A DNA stretch of 64,000 nucleotides from Plantactinospora mayteni (lineage in GTDB: Bacteria > Actinomycetota > Actinomycetes > Mycobacteriales > Micromonosporaceae): NCBI RefSeq assembly GCF_016862935.1, contig NZ_BONX01000044.1:186001-250000 (forward strand), read 5' to 3'. Within the stretch, counting starts at the first letter, position 1; every line of letters begins with the position of its first letter. The notes below the pieces were generated by a model that worked only from the letters and a program-made list of their open reading frames with translations, was not told the DNA's origin and did not search any database. Both the position numbers and the translations under genes were made by a program. Below are positions 19,054-27,342 of this stretch, piece after piece.

Positions 19054-20010
19054 ATGGCAGCATCCCGACGGCCCGACGTTCTCGTTATCGGCGCGGGCGT
19101 CATCGGACTGTCCACCGCGGTCCGGCTCGCCGAGGCGGGGCTCTCGGTCCGGATCCGAGCCGCCCGGCCGCCGCAGGACACCACCTCCGCGTCCGCCGGG
19201 GCGAGTTGGGGGCCCTACGAGTTGACCGACGCGCGCGTCCTGCACTGGAGCGAACAGACCCGGCTGACCCTGGAGAAGATCGCCGAGGACCCGTCGTCCG
19301 GCGTACGGCTCGTGCGTGGTCTGGAGGTGGCACCCTTTCCGCTGGAGCCGCCGGCCTGCGTCCGCGACCTGAGCGACTTCGAACTCTGCCCCGCCGACGA
19401 ACTCCCACCCGGCTACGTCAGCGGCTGGCGTTACACCAGTCCACTGGTGAACATGCCGGCCTATCTGGAATACCTCACCGAGCGCCTGATCAGCCGGGGT
19501 GGCGCCATCGAAATCGGCACGGTCAGCTCTTTCAAGGAACTCGCCGGTGCCGCCGGCGTACTGGTGAACTGCACCGGGCTCGGTGCCCGTTATCTGGTCC
19601 CGGACGACCAGGTCTTTCCCACCCGGGGCCAACTGGTGGTCGTCGACAACCCGGGAATAGACACGTTCTTCCAGGACTGGGCCGAGCACGAGGACATGAC
19701 CTACATCCTGCCGCACGGCAGCCACGTCGTACTCGGCGGCAGCGCGACGCCCGGCTCGGAGGACCTCACCCCGGACCCCGCCCGGGCAGCGGCGATCATC
19801 GAGCGGTGCGCCGCCGTCGAGCCGCTGCTCCGGTCCGCCCAGATCCGGCGCATCCTGGTCGGACTGCGTCCGAGCCGGCCGAGCGTACGCATCGAGCGCG
19901 ATCAGGTCGACGGCAATGTCCTCATCCACAACTACGGTCACGGCGGCTCGGGGCTCGCCCTTTCCTGGGGATGTGCCGACGAGGTACTCGCACTGAGCGA
20001 ATTGGTCTGA
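19054..20010 (+). CDS. FAD-dependent D-amino-acid oxidase-like enzyme
   Basis: This is a flavoprotein of 318 residues, close to the usual D-amino-acid oxidase length. The N-terminal ADP-binding motif is VLVIGAGVIGLSTAV, followed by SASAGASWGPYE. A conserved substrate-side Arg lies in VGLRPSRPSVRIE and the C-terminal flavin motif is HNYGHGGSGLALSWG. These are the hallmarks of the DAAO branch rather than of glycine oxidase or sarcosine oxidase. The family oxidises neutral D-amino acids to the keto acid, ammonia and hydrogen peroxide. It stands alone between the cellulase control region and a short direct-repeat block. The native substrate is not determinable here. Confidence 0.88.
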   Translation: MAASRRPDVLVIGAGVIGLSTAVRLAEAGLSVRIRAARPPQDTTSASAGASWGPYELTDARVLHWSEQTRLTLEKIAEDPSSGVRLVRGLEVAPFPLEPPACVRDLSDFELCPADELPPGYVSGWRYTSPLVNMPAYLEYLTERLISRGGAIEIGTVSSFKELAGAAGVLVNCTGLGARYLVPDDQVFPTRGQLVVVDNPGIDTFFQDWAEHEDMTYILPHGSHVVLGGSATPGSEDLTPDPARAAAIIERCAAVEPLLRSAQIRRILVGLRPSRPSVRIERDQVDGNVLIHNYGHGGSGLALSWGCADEVLALSELV

Positions 20011-20076
20011 CCGGAGTCCGGAGTTCGGCAGTCCGGAGTTCGGCAGTTCGGCAGTTCGGCAGTTTCCGCAGTCCGG
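20011..20076. repeat. Cluster of short direct repeats (CCGGAGT / TCGGCAGT)
   Basis: Immediately after the oxidase stop, the units CCGGAGTTCGGCAGT and TCGGCAGT recur about six times, partly overlapping, in 66 bases. This looks like slippage-generated intergenic DNA. No hairpin or gene is evident in it. Confidence 0.7.
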
Positions 20077-20252
20077 AATGGATCGCGGAAATGCCGGCCG
20101 CAGAGCCGGTGCCGCCCCGGCAGGAAGTCCGACCGTACGGCCGCAGATATCCGACTGACAGGCGGCGTCGGGCTGTTACACCATGGCGCCACAGCAGCCG
20201 GTAAGGTCCGCGTCCGGTTGACCCACCATCGGAGAGGTACGGTGAGAAACCC

Positions 20253-20636
20253 ATGATCCGCAAGTACGGCAAGGCCCTCGCCGCCGTCGCCGGGGCGGCG
20301 CTCACGGTCGCGTACGGCGCCCTCTCCGGGGACCAGCGCATCGAGCCGGCCGAGGCGGTGCAGATCGCCATCGCCGCCGCCACCGCGATCGGTGTCTACC
20401 TGGTGCCGCTGACTCCGCAGTACCGCTGGGGCAAGACCGCCGTCGCCGTGGTGCTGAGCGTGCTCCAGGTGCTGGCCACGGTGATCCTCGGTGGACTGGA
20501 CTCGAACGAGTGGATCGCGCTGCTGCTGGCCGCGCTGACCGTGCTCGGCGTCGGAGCGGCACCGGCGGTCTCCAAGAACGGGACCAGCAACTCGACGCCT
20601 CGCCAGCCCACCCCCACCACCAGCCAGCCGGCCTGA
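20253..20636 (+). CDS. Small membrane protein resembling actinobacterial holins
   Basis: This 127-residue protein has three hydrophobic segments (about residues 8-24, 33-52 and 64-100) and a hydrophilic Thr/Ser/Pro-rich C-terminal tail. A PLTPQYRWGKT loop between segments two and three resembles a feature of holin-like proteins in actinomycete phages and chromosomes. GGAGAGG lies 14 bases before the ATG at 20253. No endolysin, tail or other phage gene is adjacent, so a prophage origin is not supported; it is more likely a chromosomal holin-like or simple membrane protein. The annotation rests on topology and one short loop. Confidence 0.6.
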   Translation: MIRKYGKALAAVAGAALTVAYGALSGDQRIEPAEAVQIAIAAATAIGVYLVPLTPQYRWGKTAVAVVLSVLQVLATVILGGLDSNEWIALLLAALTVLGVGAAPAVSKNGTSNSTPRQPTPTTSQPA

Positions 20637-20658
20637 CCGGCCAGGGCCGACGCCGGGG

Positions 20659-20708
20659 CGGCGCCGACGAGCCGACGACGGGACGGCGCCGACGAGCCGA
20701 CGGCGGGA
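20659..20708. repeat. Two tandem copies of a 25-base unit
   Basis: The unit CGGCGCCGACGAGCCGACGA... occurs twice head to tail, with one substitution between copies. It lies in the gap between the holin-like gene and the HNH nuclease gene and carries no reading frame of note. Confidence 0.8.
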
Positions 20709-20854
20709 CGTACCCGGAGAGCGGCCGGACCAGGCACCCGGGCGCCCGGCATTACGGCGCGCGTCGATGGCCGGTCACGTGACTGTGGCGGTCCGGACAC
20801 GATGATCAGTTACGTTGATTCCTCCCGTACCCCCAAGTGCCTCGGGAGGCATCC

Positions 20855-21511
20855 GTGTTGCAGATCCGACGTCGCCGTATCCGGCTGACCCTCACCGTCA
20901 CCGCCGCCACTGCGGCGATCGCCGCGTCCCTGCTGGTCGCGACCCCGGCCGGCGCCACCCCGCCCGGCATCCCGTCCAAGGCCACCGCCCAGTCCAACCT
21001 GAACGCGCTGACCGTCGCGACCCAGGGTTCGATGACCGGCTACAGCCGCGACCTGTTCCCGCACTGGATCACCATCAGCGGCGCCTGCAACACCCGGGAG
21101 ACGGTGCTGCGGCGCGACGGCAGCGGGGTGAGTGTGGACAGTTCCTGTTATCCGACCTCGGGAAGCTGGTACAGCCCGTACGACGGGGCGACCTGGACCA
21201 ACCCGGCCGACGTCGACATCGACCACATCGTGCCGCTGGCCGAAGCGTGGCGCTCCGGGGCCAGTTCGTGGACGACCAGCCGCCGGCAGTCCTTCGCCAA
21301 CGACCTCAACGGGCCGCAGTTGATCGCCGTCACCGACAACGTGAACCAGTCCAAGGGCGACCAGGACCCGTCCACCTGGAAGCCGAGCCGCACCGCCTAC
21401 CACTGCACCTACGCCAAGATGTGGATCCGGACCAAGTACAACTGGGGCCTGCACCTCCAGTCGGCGGAGAAGAGCGCGCTGCAGACCATGCTGAACACCT
21501 GCACCTCCTGA
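20855..21511 (+). CDS. Secreted HNH-type endonuclease
   Basis: This is an exported nuclease of about 218 residues. The basic N-terminus (QIRRRRIR), hydrophobic core and Ala-rich cleavage region (ATPAGATPPG) form a signal peptide. The HNH core reads DVDIDHIVPLAEAW, with a later asparagine and His-region motif NDLNGPQLIAV and NVNQSKGDQ. Paired cysteines (SGACNT, SSCYP, YHCTY, NTCTS) fit an extracellular disulfide-bonded protein. The family (DUF1524-like, GmrSD C-terminal type) is widespread in actinomycetes and is presumed to degrade external DNA. GTG at 20855 is chosen because GGGAGG lies six bases before it. Confidence 0.87.
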   Translation: MLQIRRRRIRLTLTVTAATAAIAASLLVATPAGATPPGIPSKATAQSNLNALTVATQGSMTGYSRDLFPHWITISGACNTRETVLRRDGSGVSVDSSCYPTSGSWYSPYDGATWTNPADVDIDHIVPLAEAWRSGASSWTTSRRQSFANDLNGPQLIAVTDNVNQSKGDQDPSTWKPSRTAYHCTYAKMWIRTKYNWGLHLQSAEKSALQTMLNTCTS

Positions 21512-21525
21512 TCCGACGGCTCGCC

Positions 21526-21569
21526 GAGCCGGCCGGTCCCGAGCGCTCCGCCCGGGGCCGGCCGGGCTC
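21526..21569. terminator. Bidirectional terminator hairpin between HNH nuclease and GNAT genes
   Basis: GAGCCGGCCGG pairs with CCGGCCGGGCTC, with one bulged base, across a loop of about 20 bases. It sits between two convergent stop codons, 15 bases after one and touching the other. Confidence 0.6.
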
Positions 21570-21570
21570 G

Positions 21571-22131
21571 TCACGCGGGCGGCGCTTCCGGCGACCGCCA
21601 TTCGGTGGCCAGCAGGGACCACACCTCGATGTCGTGCCGGGTGCCGTGGAAGGGAAACACCTCACGGAGTACGCCGTCGCGCGTCATGCCCAGCCGCTTG
21701 GCGGCGGTGATGCTGCGGGTGTTGGTCGGCACCACCCGCCACTCCACCCGGTGCATGCCGCGTTCCCGGAACGCCCACTCGACCATGTGCTCGACGGCGC
21801 GGCCGACCAGCCCCCTGCCCTGCACGGCGGGATCGAGCCAGACCCCGACCTCGCAGAGGCCGGACTGGGTGTCGAAGACCCTGAACAGGGTGCCGCCGAC
21901 CAGTGAATCCGAGACCCAGATGCCGTAGACGCGACCGCTGTCGTCGGCCTGGCGGTCGGCGTAGCGCTGCAACCAGGCCCGGGCGCTGGACTCGTCGACG
22001 ATCGTCTCGGCCCAGGGCAGCCAGGGCGCGAGGTGCGGACGCGCCCGATCGACGTACGCGGCGAACTCGGCCGCCTGCCACGGCTCCAGCGGGCGCAGGG
22101 TCGCGTCCGGGGTGAGCGGATGACGGAACAC
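21571..22131 (-). CDS. GNAT-family N-acetyltransferase (RimJ/RimL-like)
   Basis: This is a 186-residue acetyltransferase of the RimJ/RimL/SpeG-like branch. The N-terminal LRPLEPWQAAEFAAYV, the central GVWLDPAVQGRGLVGRAV (acetyl-CoA pyrophosphate loop, Q/RxxGxG/A type) and the late VPTNTRSITAAKRLGM with FPFHGTRHD are all diagnostic. Members acetylate N-terminal amines of ribosomal proteins or other small amines using acetyl-CoA; the target here is unknown. The start is a GTG at 22131. The gene is divergent from the large regulator at 22320, and a strong dyad lies between them. Confidence 0.88.
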   Translation of the reverse strand: MFRHPLTPDATLRPLEPWQAAEFAAYVDRARPHLAPWLPWAETIVDESSARAWLQRYADRQADDSGRVYGIWVSDSLVGGTLFRVFDTQSGLCEVGVWLDPAVQGRGLVGRAVEHMVEWAFRERGMHRVEWRVVPTNTRSITAAKRLGMTRDGVLREVFPFHGTRHDIEVWSLLATEWRSPEAPPA

Positions 22132-22143
22132 ACGGACTCCCGA

Positions 22144-22172
22144 AGTACGTACCGAACGGTTTGCTACGTACT
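22144..22172. promoter_or_regulatory. Nested dyad operator between divergent GNAT and SARP-type regulator genes
   Basis: AGTACGTA and TACGTACT form a perfect eight-base inverted repeat separated by 13 bases. Between them lies a second palindrome, ACCGAACGGT. The whole element starts 13 bases from the GNAT start. Such nested dyads are typical of dimeric repressor sites (TetR-like). No candidate regulator gene other than the SARP-type protein is adjacent. Confidence 0.6.
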
Positions 22173-22319
22173 ATCGCGCAAGGTGCTCTTGGACCCCGAG
22201 CGATTTCCAACCACCGGCAGGACCGGCTGGCGCCACTCCGGCCCACGGAATCCGGCTACGGAATCCGCCCACCGCAGCCGGCCACGGCAGCCGGCCCGCG
22301 ACTTCCGTAGCCTGGGGCG

Positions 22320-25300
22320 GTGAGATTCGGGGTGTTGGGGCCGCTGGCCGTCTGGACCGACCACGGCGAGCCGGTGACGATCCCCGGCCGCAAGGTCCGG
22401 GCCCTCCTGGCCGACCTGCTGATCTCGCGGGGTCACCCGGTCTCGGTGGACCGGCTGGTCGAGGACATCTGGGGTACGACGGCACCCGCCGACCCGACCG
22501 CCGCGCTGCACGTACGGGTCTCGCAACTGCGCCGGGCACTGGCCGGGGCCGAGCCGGACGCTCGGGAGTTGGTCGTCTCGCAGCCTCCCGGATACGAGCT
22601 GCGGACCGGGCCGGAAGCGGTCGACGCGGATACCTTCGCGGCGCTGGTCGGGCAGGCGCAGGCGGCTGACGATCCGGGTACCCGGGCCGGGCTGCTCGCC
22701 GACGCGCTGGCGCTGTGCCGGGGTGCCGCGCTGGCCGACTTCGCCGACGAGGAGTTCGCCCGTACCGCCGTGGCCCGCTGGGAGGAACAGCGACTGACCG
22801 CCGTGGAGGCGTACGCGGAGGCGCGGCTGGAGCTGGGCGAGCACGGTGAACTCGTCGGCGAGCTGGCCGAGCAGGTGGCCCGGCATCCGTACCGGGAGCG
22901 GCTGCGGGCGGCACACATCCGGGCGCTGCACCGGTCCGGCCGGGCCGGCGAGGCGCTGGACAGCTTCCAGGAGTTGCGGCGCAGCCTCGCCGACGAACTG
23001 GGCCTCGATCCCGGGCCGGAGTTGGCGGCGCTGCACCGGGCGGTCCTGGCCGGTGATCCGGCCGAGGACCCGCCCGCACCGACCCGGCGGCGGGTACGGG
23101 CCGGCGCGACCCTGCCGGCACCGGTGACCGAGCTGGTCGGCCGCGACCACGCCGTCCGGCGGGTACGCGAACTGCTGGCCGCCGGCCGGCTGGTCACGCT
23201 GACCGGGCCGGGCGGGGTGGGCAAGACCAGCGTCGCGGTCGCGGTCGCCCGGGCGCTGGTCGAGGCGTACCCGGACGGGGTCTGGCTGGTCGACCTGACC
23301 ACCTGGGACGGGTCGGGCGACCCGGCCGAGCCGGTCCTCTCGGCACTCTCCATTCCGGACGGTACCGGCGGCGCGGAGTCGCCGGGCGAACGGCTGGCGA
23401 CCGCGCTGGGGGAACGGCGGATGCTGCTGGTACTGGACAACTGCGAGCACGTCGTCGAGCCGCTGGCCGGGCTGGTCGGCGAGCTGCTGCCGGCCGCACC
23501 CGAGCTGCGGGTGCTGGCCACCAGCCGGGAGCCGCTGCGGCTGCGCGGCGAGGCCCGCTGGGAACTGCCGCCGCTGGACCTCCCGGACACCGACGACCCG
23601 GACCGGCTGGCCCGGTCGCCCGCGGTACGCCTCTTCCTGGCCCGGGCCGGGTTGGCCGCAACCCCCGAGACGATCGCCGGGGTGGCCGAGGTGTGCCGGC
23701 GGCTGGACGGCATCCCGCTGGCGCTGGAGCTGGCCGCGACCCGGGTACCGGTGCTGGGCGTGGCCGAACTGGCGGCCCGGTTGCAGGTGCCGCAGGACCG
23801 GTTCGGGCTGCTCGCCACCGGCCCGCGCGACGCACCGGACCGGCAGCGCACCCTGGCCGCCGTGATCGACTGGAGTTGGCGACTGCTCGGCGAGCCCGAA
23901 CGGGCGGTGTTGCGCCGGCTGGCGGCGCACTCCGGCGGCTGCACCCTGGCCGCCGCCGAGGCGGTCTGCGCCGGGCCCGTGACGCCCGACGGGATATCGG
24001 TCCTGACGCCCGACGGGATATCAGCCGTGACGCCCGACGGGCTGTCCGCCGCCGTGACATCCGGCGGGATATCGGCCGGGGCGTCCGAGGGCATATCCGC
24101 CAGGGCGTCCGGCGGGATATCGGCTGGTGAGGTGCTGGATCTGCTGGCCGGGCTGGTCGACCGTTCTCTGGTGGTACGCGCCACCGCACCGACTGATGGC
24201 GACGGGCCACGGTTCCGGCTGCTGGAGTCGGTCTCCGCGTACTGCCTGGATCGGCTGCGGGAGGCCGGCGAGGAGGGGGCGGTGCGGCGCCGGCACGCTG
24301 ATCACTATCTGGCGATGGCCGAGCGGGCCGACCCGGAACTGCGTGGGCCCGGGCAACGGGAGTGGCTGCGCCGGCTGGACGCCGAGGCGGCGAACCTGCG
24401 GGCCGCGCAGGAGACGTACCGGCGGGAGGGCGCGGCCGAGCCGGCGCTGCGGCTGGCCAGCGCGCTGGTCTGGTACAGGTTCCTGCGCGGCCGGCTCGGC
24501 GAGGCCCGGCGGGCCCTGGCCGGCGCGCTGGCCGTACCCGGAGAGGCGCCGGACGTGGTCCGGGCCGCAGCCGAAGCCTGGCACGCCGGCCTGGCGATCC
24601 GGCAGGGTCGGGCCGGGCCGGAGTTGGCGGCCGAGGTGCTGCGCGGGTACGACAAGGTGGCGGACCCGCTCGGCCAGGCCCGCGCGGAGTGGTTCCTCGC
24701 CAGCTCGACGATCGACTTCGGCGACCTGGCCGCCACCGGTGAGCTGCTGGCGCGGGCACTGGAGACGTTCCGGTCCGCCGGGGACCGCTGGGGCGAGGCG
24801 GCGGTACTGAGCAGCCGGGCGATGCTCGCGCACATCCGGGCCGACCCGGTCGCGGTGGAATCCGACGCCCGGCGCGGCGCCGAACTCTTCGCCGAACTGG
24901 GTGACGACTGGGGAGTACTCCAGGCGACCGACTGGTTGATCGGCCTCGCGGACCTGACCGGCGACCAGACCGAGGCGGCCCGACTGAGCCGGCAGGGGCT
25001 ACGGATCGCCGAGGAACTGGGCCTCTGGTCCGATGTGGCCGGTCAACTGGCCTGGCTGGGCTGGATCTCGGTGCGGCTCGGCGACTATCCGCACGCTCTG
25101 GAGTACGCCGAGCAGGCGCGGCGGCTCGCCGCCGAGCAGGGGCAACTGGCCGGAGAGGTGTTCGCCACCATCGGACTGGCGTACGCCGCCCGCCGGGGCG
25201 GCCGGCTCGACCTGGCCGACGAGCACCTGCGCTGGCTGCTCGCCTCGGCCCGGCAACAGCAGACCGGGGACGCGCACCCGCCGTACCTGGGAATGGTGTT

Positions 25301-25676
25301 GACCGAACTGGGTCTGCTGGCCGGGCAACGGGGCGCTCCGGCAGCGGCGCTGGCCTGGCACCGGGAGGCGTTCGACGTGGCCCGGGACCAGGATTCGGTG
25401 CCGGAGCTGGCATCGGCGCTGGCGGGGATGGCCGACGCGCTGGTCCGGGATGGCCAGGCCGGCTGGGCCGACCTCGCCGGGCAACTGCTCGGCGCGGCCG
25501 ATGCGGCCCGGCGGGAGTCCGGCCATCAGCTCTCCGACCCGGACCGGGCCGAGCTGGATCGGCTCACGGCGGCGGTTCAGGCCGCCGCCGGGCCGGACTT
25601 CGCCGCGCTGTTCGCGCACGGCGGCGGCCTCACGCCGAACCAGGCCCAGTCCCTGCTGTACGGGGACCGGGCCTGA
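22320..25676 (+). CDS. SARP/AfsR-like transcriptional regulator with BTAD, NTPase and TPR domains
   Basis: This is an 1118-residue regulator. Residues 1-93 form an OmpR-type winged helix and about 95-240 a bacterial transcriptional activation domain, together the SARP module. An AP-ATPase/NB-ARC-like NTPase follows, with Walker A TGPGGVGKTS (about 298) and Walker B RMLLVLDNCEHV (about 370), and then a winged-helix stretch. The C-terminal 450 or so residues are TPR-like helices. Such proteins activate secondary-metabolite or accessory genes, with the ATPase and TPR parts sensing a ligand or partner. A block of six short repeats (residues about 555-602) interrupts the domain boundary. The target genes are not obvious locally. 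Confidence 0.92.
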   Translation: MRFGVLGPLAVWTDHGEPVTIPGRKVRALLADLLISRGHPVSVDRLVEDIWGTTAPADPTAALHVRVSQLRRALAGAEPDARELVVSQPPGYELRTGPEAVDADTFAALVGQAQAADDPGTRAGLLADALALCRGAALADFADEEFARTAVARWEEQRLTAVEAYAEARLELGEHGELVGELAEQVARHPYRERLRAAHIRALHRSGRAGEALDSFQELRRSLADELGLDPGPELAALHRAVLAGDPAEDPPAPTRRRVRAGATLPAPVTELVGRDHAVRRVRELLAAGRLVTLTGPGGVGKTSVAVAVARALVEAYPDGVWLVDLTTWDGSGDPAEPVLSALSIPDGTGGAESPGERLATALGERRMLLVLDNCEHVVEPLAGLVGELLPAAPELRVLATSREPLRLRGEARWELPPLDLPDTDDPDRLARSPAVRLFLARAGLAATPETIAGVAEVCRRLDGIPLALELAATRVPVLGVAELAARLQVPQDRFGLLATGPRDAPDRQRTLAAVIDWSWRLLGEPERAVLRRLAAHSGGCTLAAAEAVCAGPVTPDGISVLTPDGISAVTPDGLSAAVTSGGISAGASEGISARASGGISAGEVLDLLAGLVDRSLVVRATAPTDGDGPRFRLLESVSAYCLDRLREAGEEGAVRRRHADHYLAMAERADPELRGPGQREWLRRLDAEAANLRAAQETYRREGAAEPALRLASALVWYRFLRGRLGEARRALAGALAVPGEAPDVVRAAAEAWHAGLAIRQGRAGPELAAEVLRGYDKVADPLGQARAEWFLASSTIDFGDLAATGELLARALETFRSAGDRWGEAAVLSSRAMLAHIRADPVAVESDARRGAELFAELGDDWGVLQATDWLIGLADLTGDQTEAARLSRQGLRIAEELGLWSDVAGQLAWLGWISVRLGDYPHALEYAEQARRLAAEQGQLAGEVFATIGLAYAARRGGRLDLADEHLRWLLASARQQQTGDAHPPYLGMVLTELGLLAGQRGAPAAALAWHREAFDVARDQDSVPELASALAGMADALVRDGQAGWADLAGQLLGAADAARRESGHQLSDPDRAELDRLTAAVQAAAGPDFAALFAHGGGLTPNQAQSLLYGDRA
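23980..24126 (+). repeat. In-frame degenerate 24-base repeat array inside the SARP-type regulator gene
   Basis: Six imperfect copies of a unit of about 24 bases encode TPDGISVL, TPDGISAV, TPDGLSAAV, TSGGISAGA, SEGISARA and SGGISAGE. Most carry the hexamer GATATC or ATATCG, unusual in this GC-rich gene. The array falls between the NTPase and TPR regions and probably forms a flexible linker that can vary in length by slippage. Confidence 0.8.
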
Positions 25677-25692
25677 TCGCTGGCTGCGGGGC

Positions 25693-26262
25693 CTACTTGG
25701 GTACGTAGACGTGCACGACTATGCCGGAGTCGAACCGGTTGACGTCGGCCAGCTTCAGGTGGGTGGTGTCGAATCCGGCACCCTCGAAGAGGTGCTTGCC
25801 GGCGCCGACGATCACCGGGAAGTACCAGAAGTGGAACTCGTCGACCAGCCCGTGCTGCACCAGCGTGCGGTCCAGCTCGCCGGTGCCCCACTTCAGGATG
25901 TTCTTGCCCGGCTGCTCCTTCAGCCTCGCGACCTCCTCGGCCACGTCACCCTTGATCAGGGTGGCGTTCCAGGTGGTCTCGGTCAGGGTGCGCGAGGCGA
26001 CGTACTTCGGCATCGCGTTCATCACGTCGGCGCCCGGGTCGCCGGCCCGGGCCGACCACGCCTCGGCGAACCCCTGGTACGTCACCCGGCCCAGCAGCAT
26101 GGCGTCGCCCGACTCCATCAGCTTCTGGGCGTAGCCGGCGTGGTCGGTGTCCCAGTACGGCTGGCCCCAGTGTTGCGGCTCCGCCCGGGACGCGCTGGAC
26201 GGGCGGGTGTCGTCGATGATCCCGTCCAGCGAAACGAAGGTCGACTCGATGAGCTTGCGCAT
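25693..26262 (-). CDS. RibD C-terminal/dihydrofolate reductase-like family protein
   Basis: This 189-residue protein of the YwjB/YyaP-type dihydrofolate-reductase fold begins RKLIESTFVSLDGII and ends with VIVGAGKHLFEG and a final beta strand. The central LLGRVTYQGFAEAW and ILKWGTGELDRTLVQHGLVDEFHF are the NADPH-binding and family-signature segments. Members are thought to be NADPH-dependent reductases, but most have no known substrate. The gene ends 17 bases from the SARP-type regulator stop in convergent orientation. There is no evidence that it belongs to a riboflavin or folate pathway here, since no such genes are nearby. Confidence 0.87.
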   Translation of the reverse strand: MRKLIESTFVSLDGIIDDTRPSSASRAEPQHWGQPYWDTDHAGYAQKLMESGDAMLLGRVTYQGFAEAWSARAGDPGADVMNAMPKYVASRTLTETTWNATLIKGDVAEEVARLKEQPGKNILKWGTGELDRTLVQHGLVDEFHFWYFPVIVGAGKHLFEGAGFDTTHLKLADVNRFDSGIVVHVYVPK

Positions 26263-26556
26263 GGTCTCTGCTCCCTGTGGTCTCCGCCGGCGCCCCTCGT
26301 TGCCGCCCGCCTGATGACCTCACCCTGCCGGTGGCCCCTTACGGTTTCCTTCCACCGGCCCTACGGTGCACAGCCGTGGCTTACGTGCTTAACCGTCGCT
26401 GAGCGGCTGCAAGGCGTCGACGAGACCGTGACCCCGCGAGCGGCGGAAGCCGCCGACCTGCCGGCGGTACTCGAACTGTGGCGGAGGGCGGAGGACGCGC
26501 GGATAACCGGCCGCCCTGTGGACGAACGCCTGATCGTGCCCCGAATGTGGTACGGC
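26263..26556. other. Gap containing a truncated acetyltransferase start; left edge of an accessory island
   Basis: Between the reductase start and the cysteine-rich genes there is no intact gene. The plus strand carries the beginning of a GNAT gene, listed separately, which loses family resemblance after about 20 codons. GC content drops slightly and codon use becomes irregular. I see no insertion-sequence ends and no flanking target duplication. Confidence 0.5.
26428..26490 (+). pseudogene. 5' remnant of a GNAT-type acetyltransferase gene
   Basis: From a GTG at 26428 the frame reads VTPRAAEAADLPAVLELWRRA, the typical first helix of GNAT acetyltransferases. Resemblance ends there: the following residues do not continue the fold and no acetyl-CoA loop follows. 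The rest of the gene is not found elsewhere in the window, including on the far side of the 26.5-29.6 kb island. It therefore looks like a truncation left by insertion or deletion. Confidence 0.55.
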
Positions 26557-26681
26557 CTACCTACACACCGGGCAGGTGACCTTCGCGGGGTCGGTTGTCG
26601 TCCCTCCGTCGGCGACAGATTGCTGACCGGCTCGTTGCAGTCCGTCCGCTTGCTGCCGGGCCGGATCCGATGCACCACCAT
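26557..26681 (-). pseudogene. Small cysteine-motif protein gene with an apparent frameshift
   Basis: GAGAGGAG followed by ATG at 26681 starts MVVHRIRPGSKRTDCNEP. In a different frame the sequence ends TTTDPAKVTCPVCR followed by a stop at 26557. Together the halves (HRIRPGSKRTDC... and ...DPAKVTCPVC) look like one short protein with a Cys plus CxxC zinc-knuckle layout, interrupted by a shift around 26600-26620. Reading on without the shift gives an Arg/Ser-rich tail to 26361 that looks non-coding. It follows the three-gene cysteine-rich operon by 20 bases and is probably its fourth member, now broken or miscalled by one base. Confidence 0.5.
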
Positions 26682-26701
26682 TCCGGGTCTCCTCTCGACA
26701 G

Positions 26702-27094
26702 TCAGTCCATGCCGGTGATCCGGCGCAGCTCTTCGTCCGTCGGCAGCGCAGACCGCATCAGGATCGCCACCGACGGCGGCACCCACCCCGGGTCGTGGAC
26801 CTCCAGCCACGTCCCGGCGAGCTGGACCCGACCGCAGTCCGGCAACCCGCACGGCCGGCATCCGTCGACGGTGCGCGGCCAGTGCGCCAGCATCACCTGC
26901 CGGGCCACCACCGTGACGGGCTGGCGGCGGTCCTTGGGCACGATCCGGTCGGTGATGACGACCCACAGCGCCCACTCGGCGGTCGGACACCAGGTGCCCC
27001 GACAGCCAGCGCAGTGGCCTGACTCGGCGTGGTTGGTGATCGTCGCCCACGCCCAGTCGACGGCCAGGCCGGGCGCGCTCTCCTGGCCGTTCAC
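26702..27094 (-). CDS. Cysteine-rich protein of unknown function, third gene of a small operon
   Basis: I do not recognise the family. The 130-residue product starts at GTG 27094, overlapping the previous stop by four bases (GTGA). It carries two cysteine clusters, HCAGCRGTWC near residue 27 and CRPCGLPDC near residue 80. These could bind zinc or form a treble-clef-like pair. The N-terminus VDWAWATITNHAESGHC and the ending TDEELRRITGMD read as well-folded coding sequence with normal third-position GC. There is no membrane segment. It sits next to a divergent XRE/DUF6879 cassette, a setting common in actinomycete chromosomes. Confidence 0.68.
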   Translation of the reverse strand: MNGQESAPGLAVDWAWATITNHAESGHCAGCRGTWCPTAEWALWVVITDRIVPKDRRQPVTVVARQVMLAHWPRTVDGCRPCGLPDCGRVQLAGTWLEVHDPGWVPPSVAILMRSALPTDEELRRITGMD

Positions 27095-27342
27095 CGGACC
27101 CGCTCCAGCGCCGCCCGGACATCCCCGGCCGTGACCGCCGCCGGCAGTGTCCCGCCCAGTAGCACTTGGACCGCGTGCTCCCGGCGGTGGACCTCGGTCG
27201 CCCAGGACCAGAGCGGGCAGCCGTCCGGCCCGCACCGGACACACTCCCGCAGCGCGTGGGCGCCGAGGACGAGACGGGCAAGAGCGCACTCGACCGGCAC
27301 CGGCCACTCGACGGCCAGCCAGCGCCGTAACAGCCGGATCAC
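27091..27342 (-). CDS. Small cysteine-containing protein, second gene of the operon
   Basis: This is an 83-residue protein of unknown function. The GTG at 27342 overlaps the stop of the preceding gene (GTGA) and its own stop overlaps the next start, so the frame is fixed by coupling on both sides. The product begins VIRLLRRWLAVEWP. It has a CVRCGPDGCPLW motif near residue 32, similar in spacing to the cysteine motifs of both neighbours, and ends with a helical stretch DVRAALERVR. The shared CxxC-type pattern in successive small genes suggests related zinc- or metal-binding roles. Confidence 0.65.
   Translation of the reverse strand: MIRLLRRWLAVEWPVPVECALARLVLGAHALRECVRCGPDGCPLWSWATEVHRREHAVQVLLGGTLPAAVTAGDVRAALERVR

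Noticed and set aside
20253-21511. Phage lysis/packaging cassette (holin plus HNH nuclease)
   Set aside because: The nuclease has a signal peptide and belongs to a common secreted actinomycete family; no endolysin, terminase or capsid gene is adjacent.
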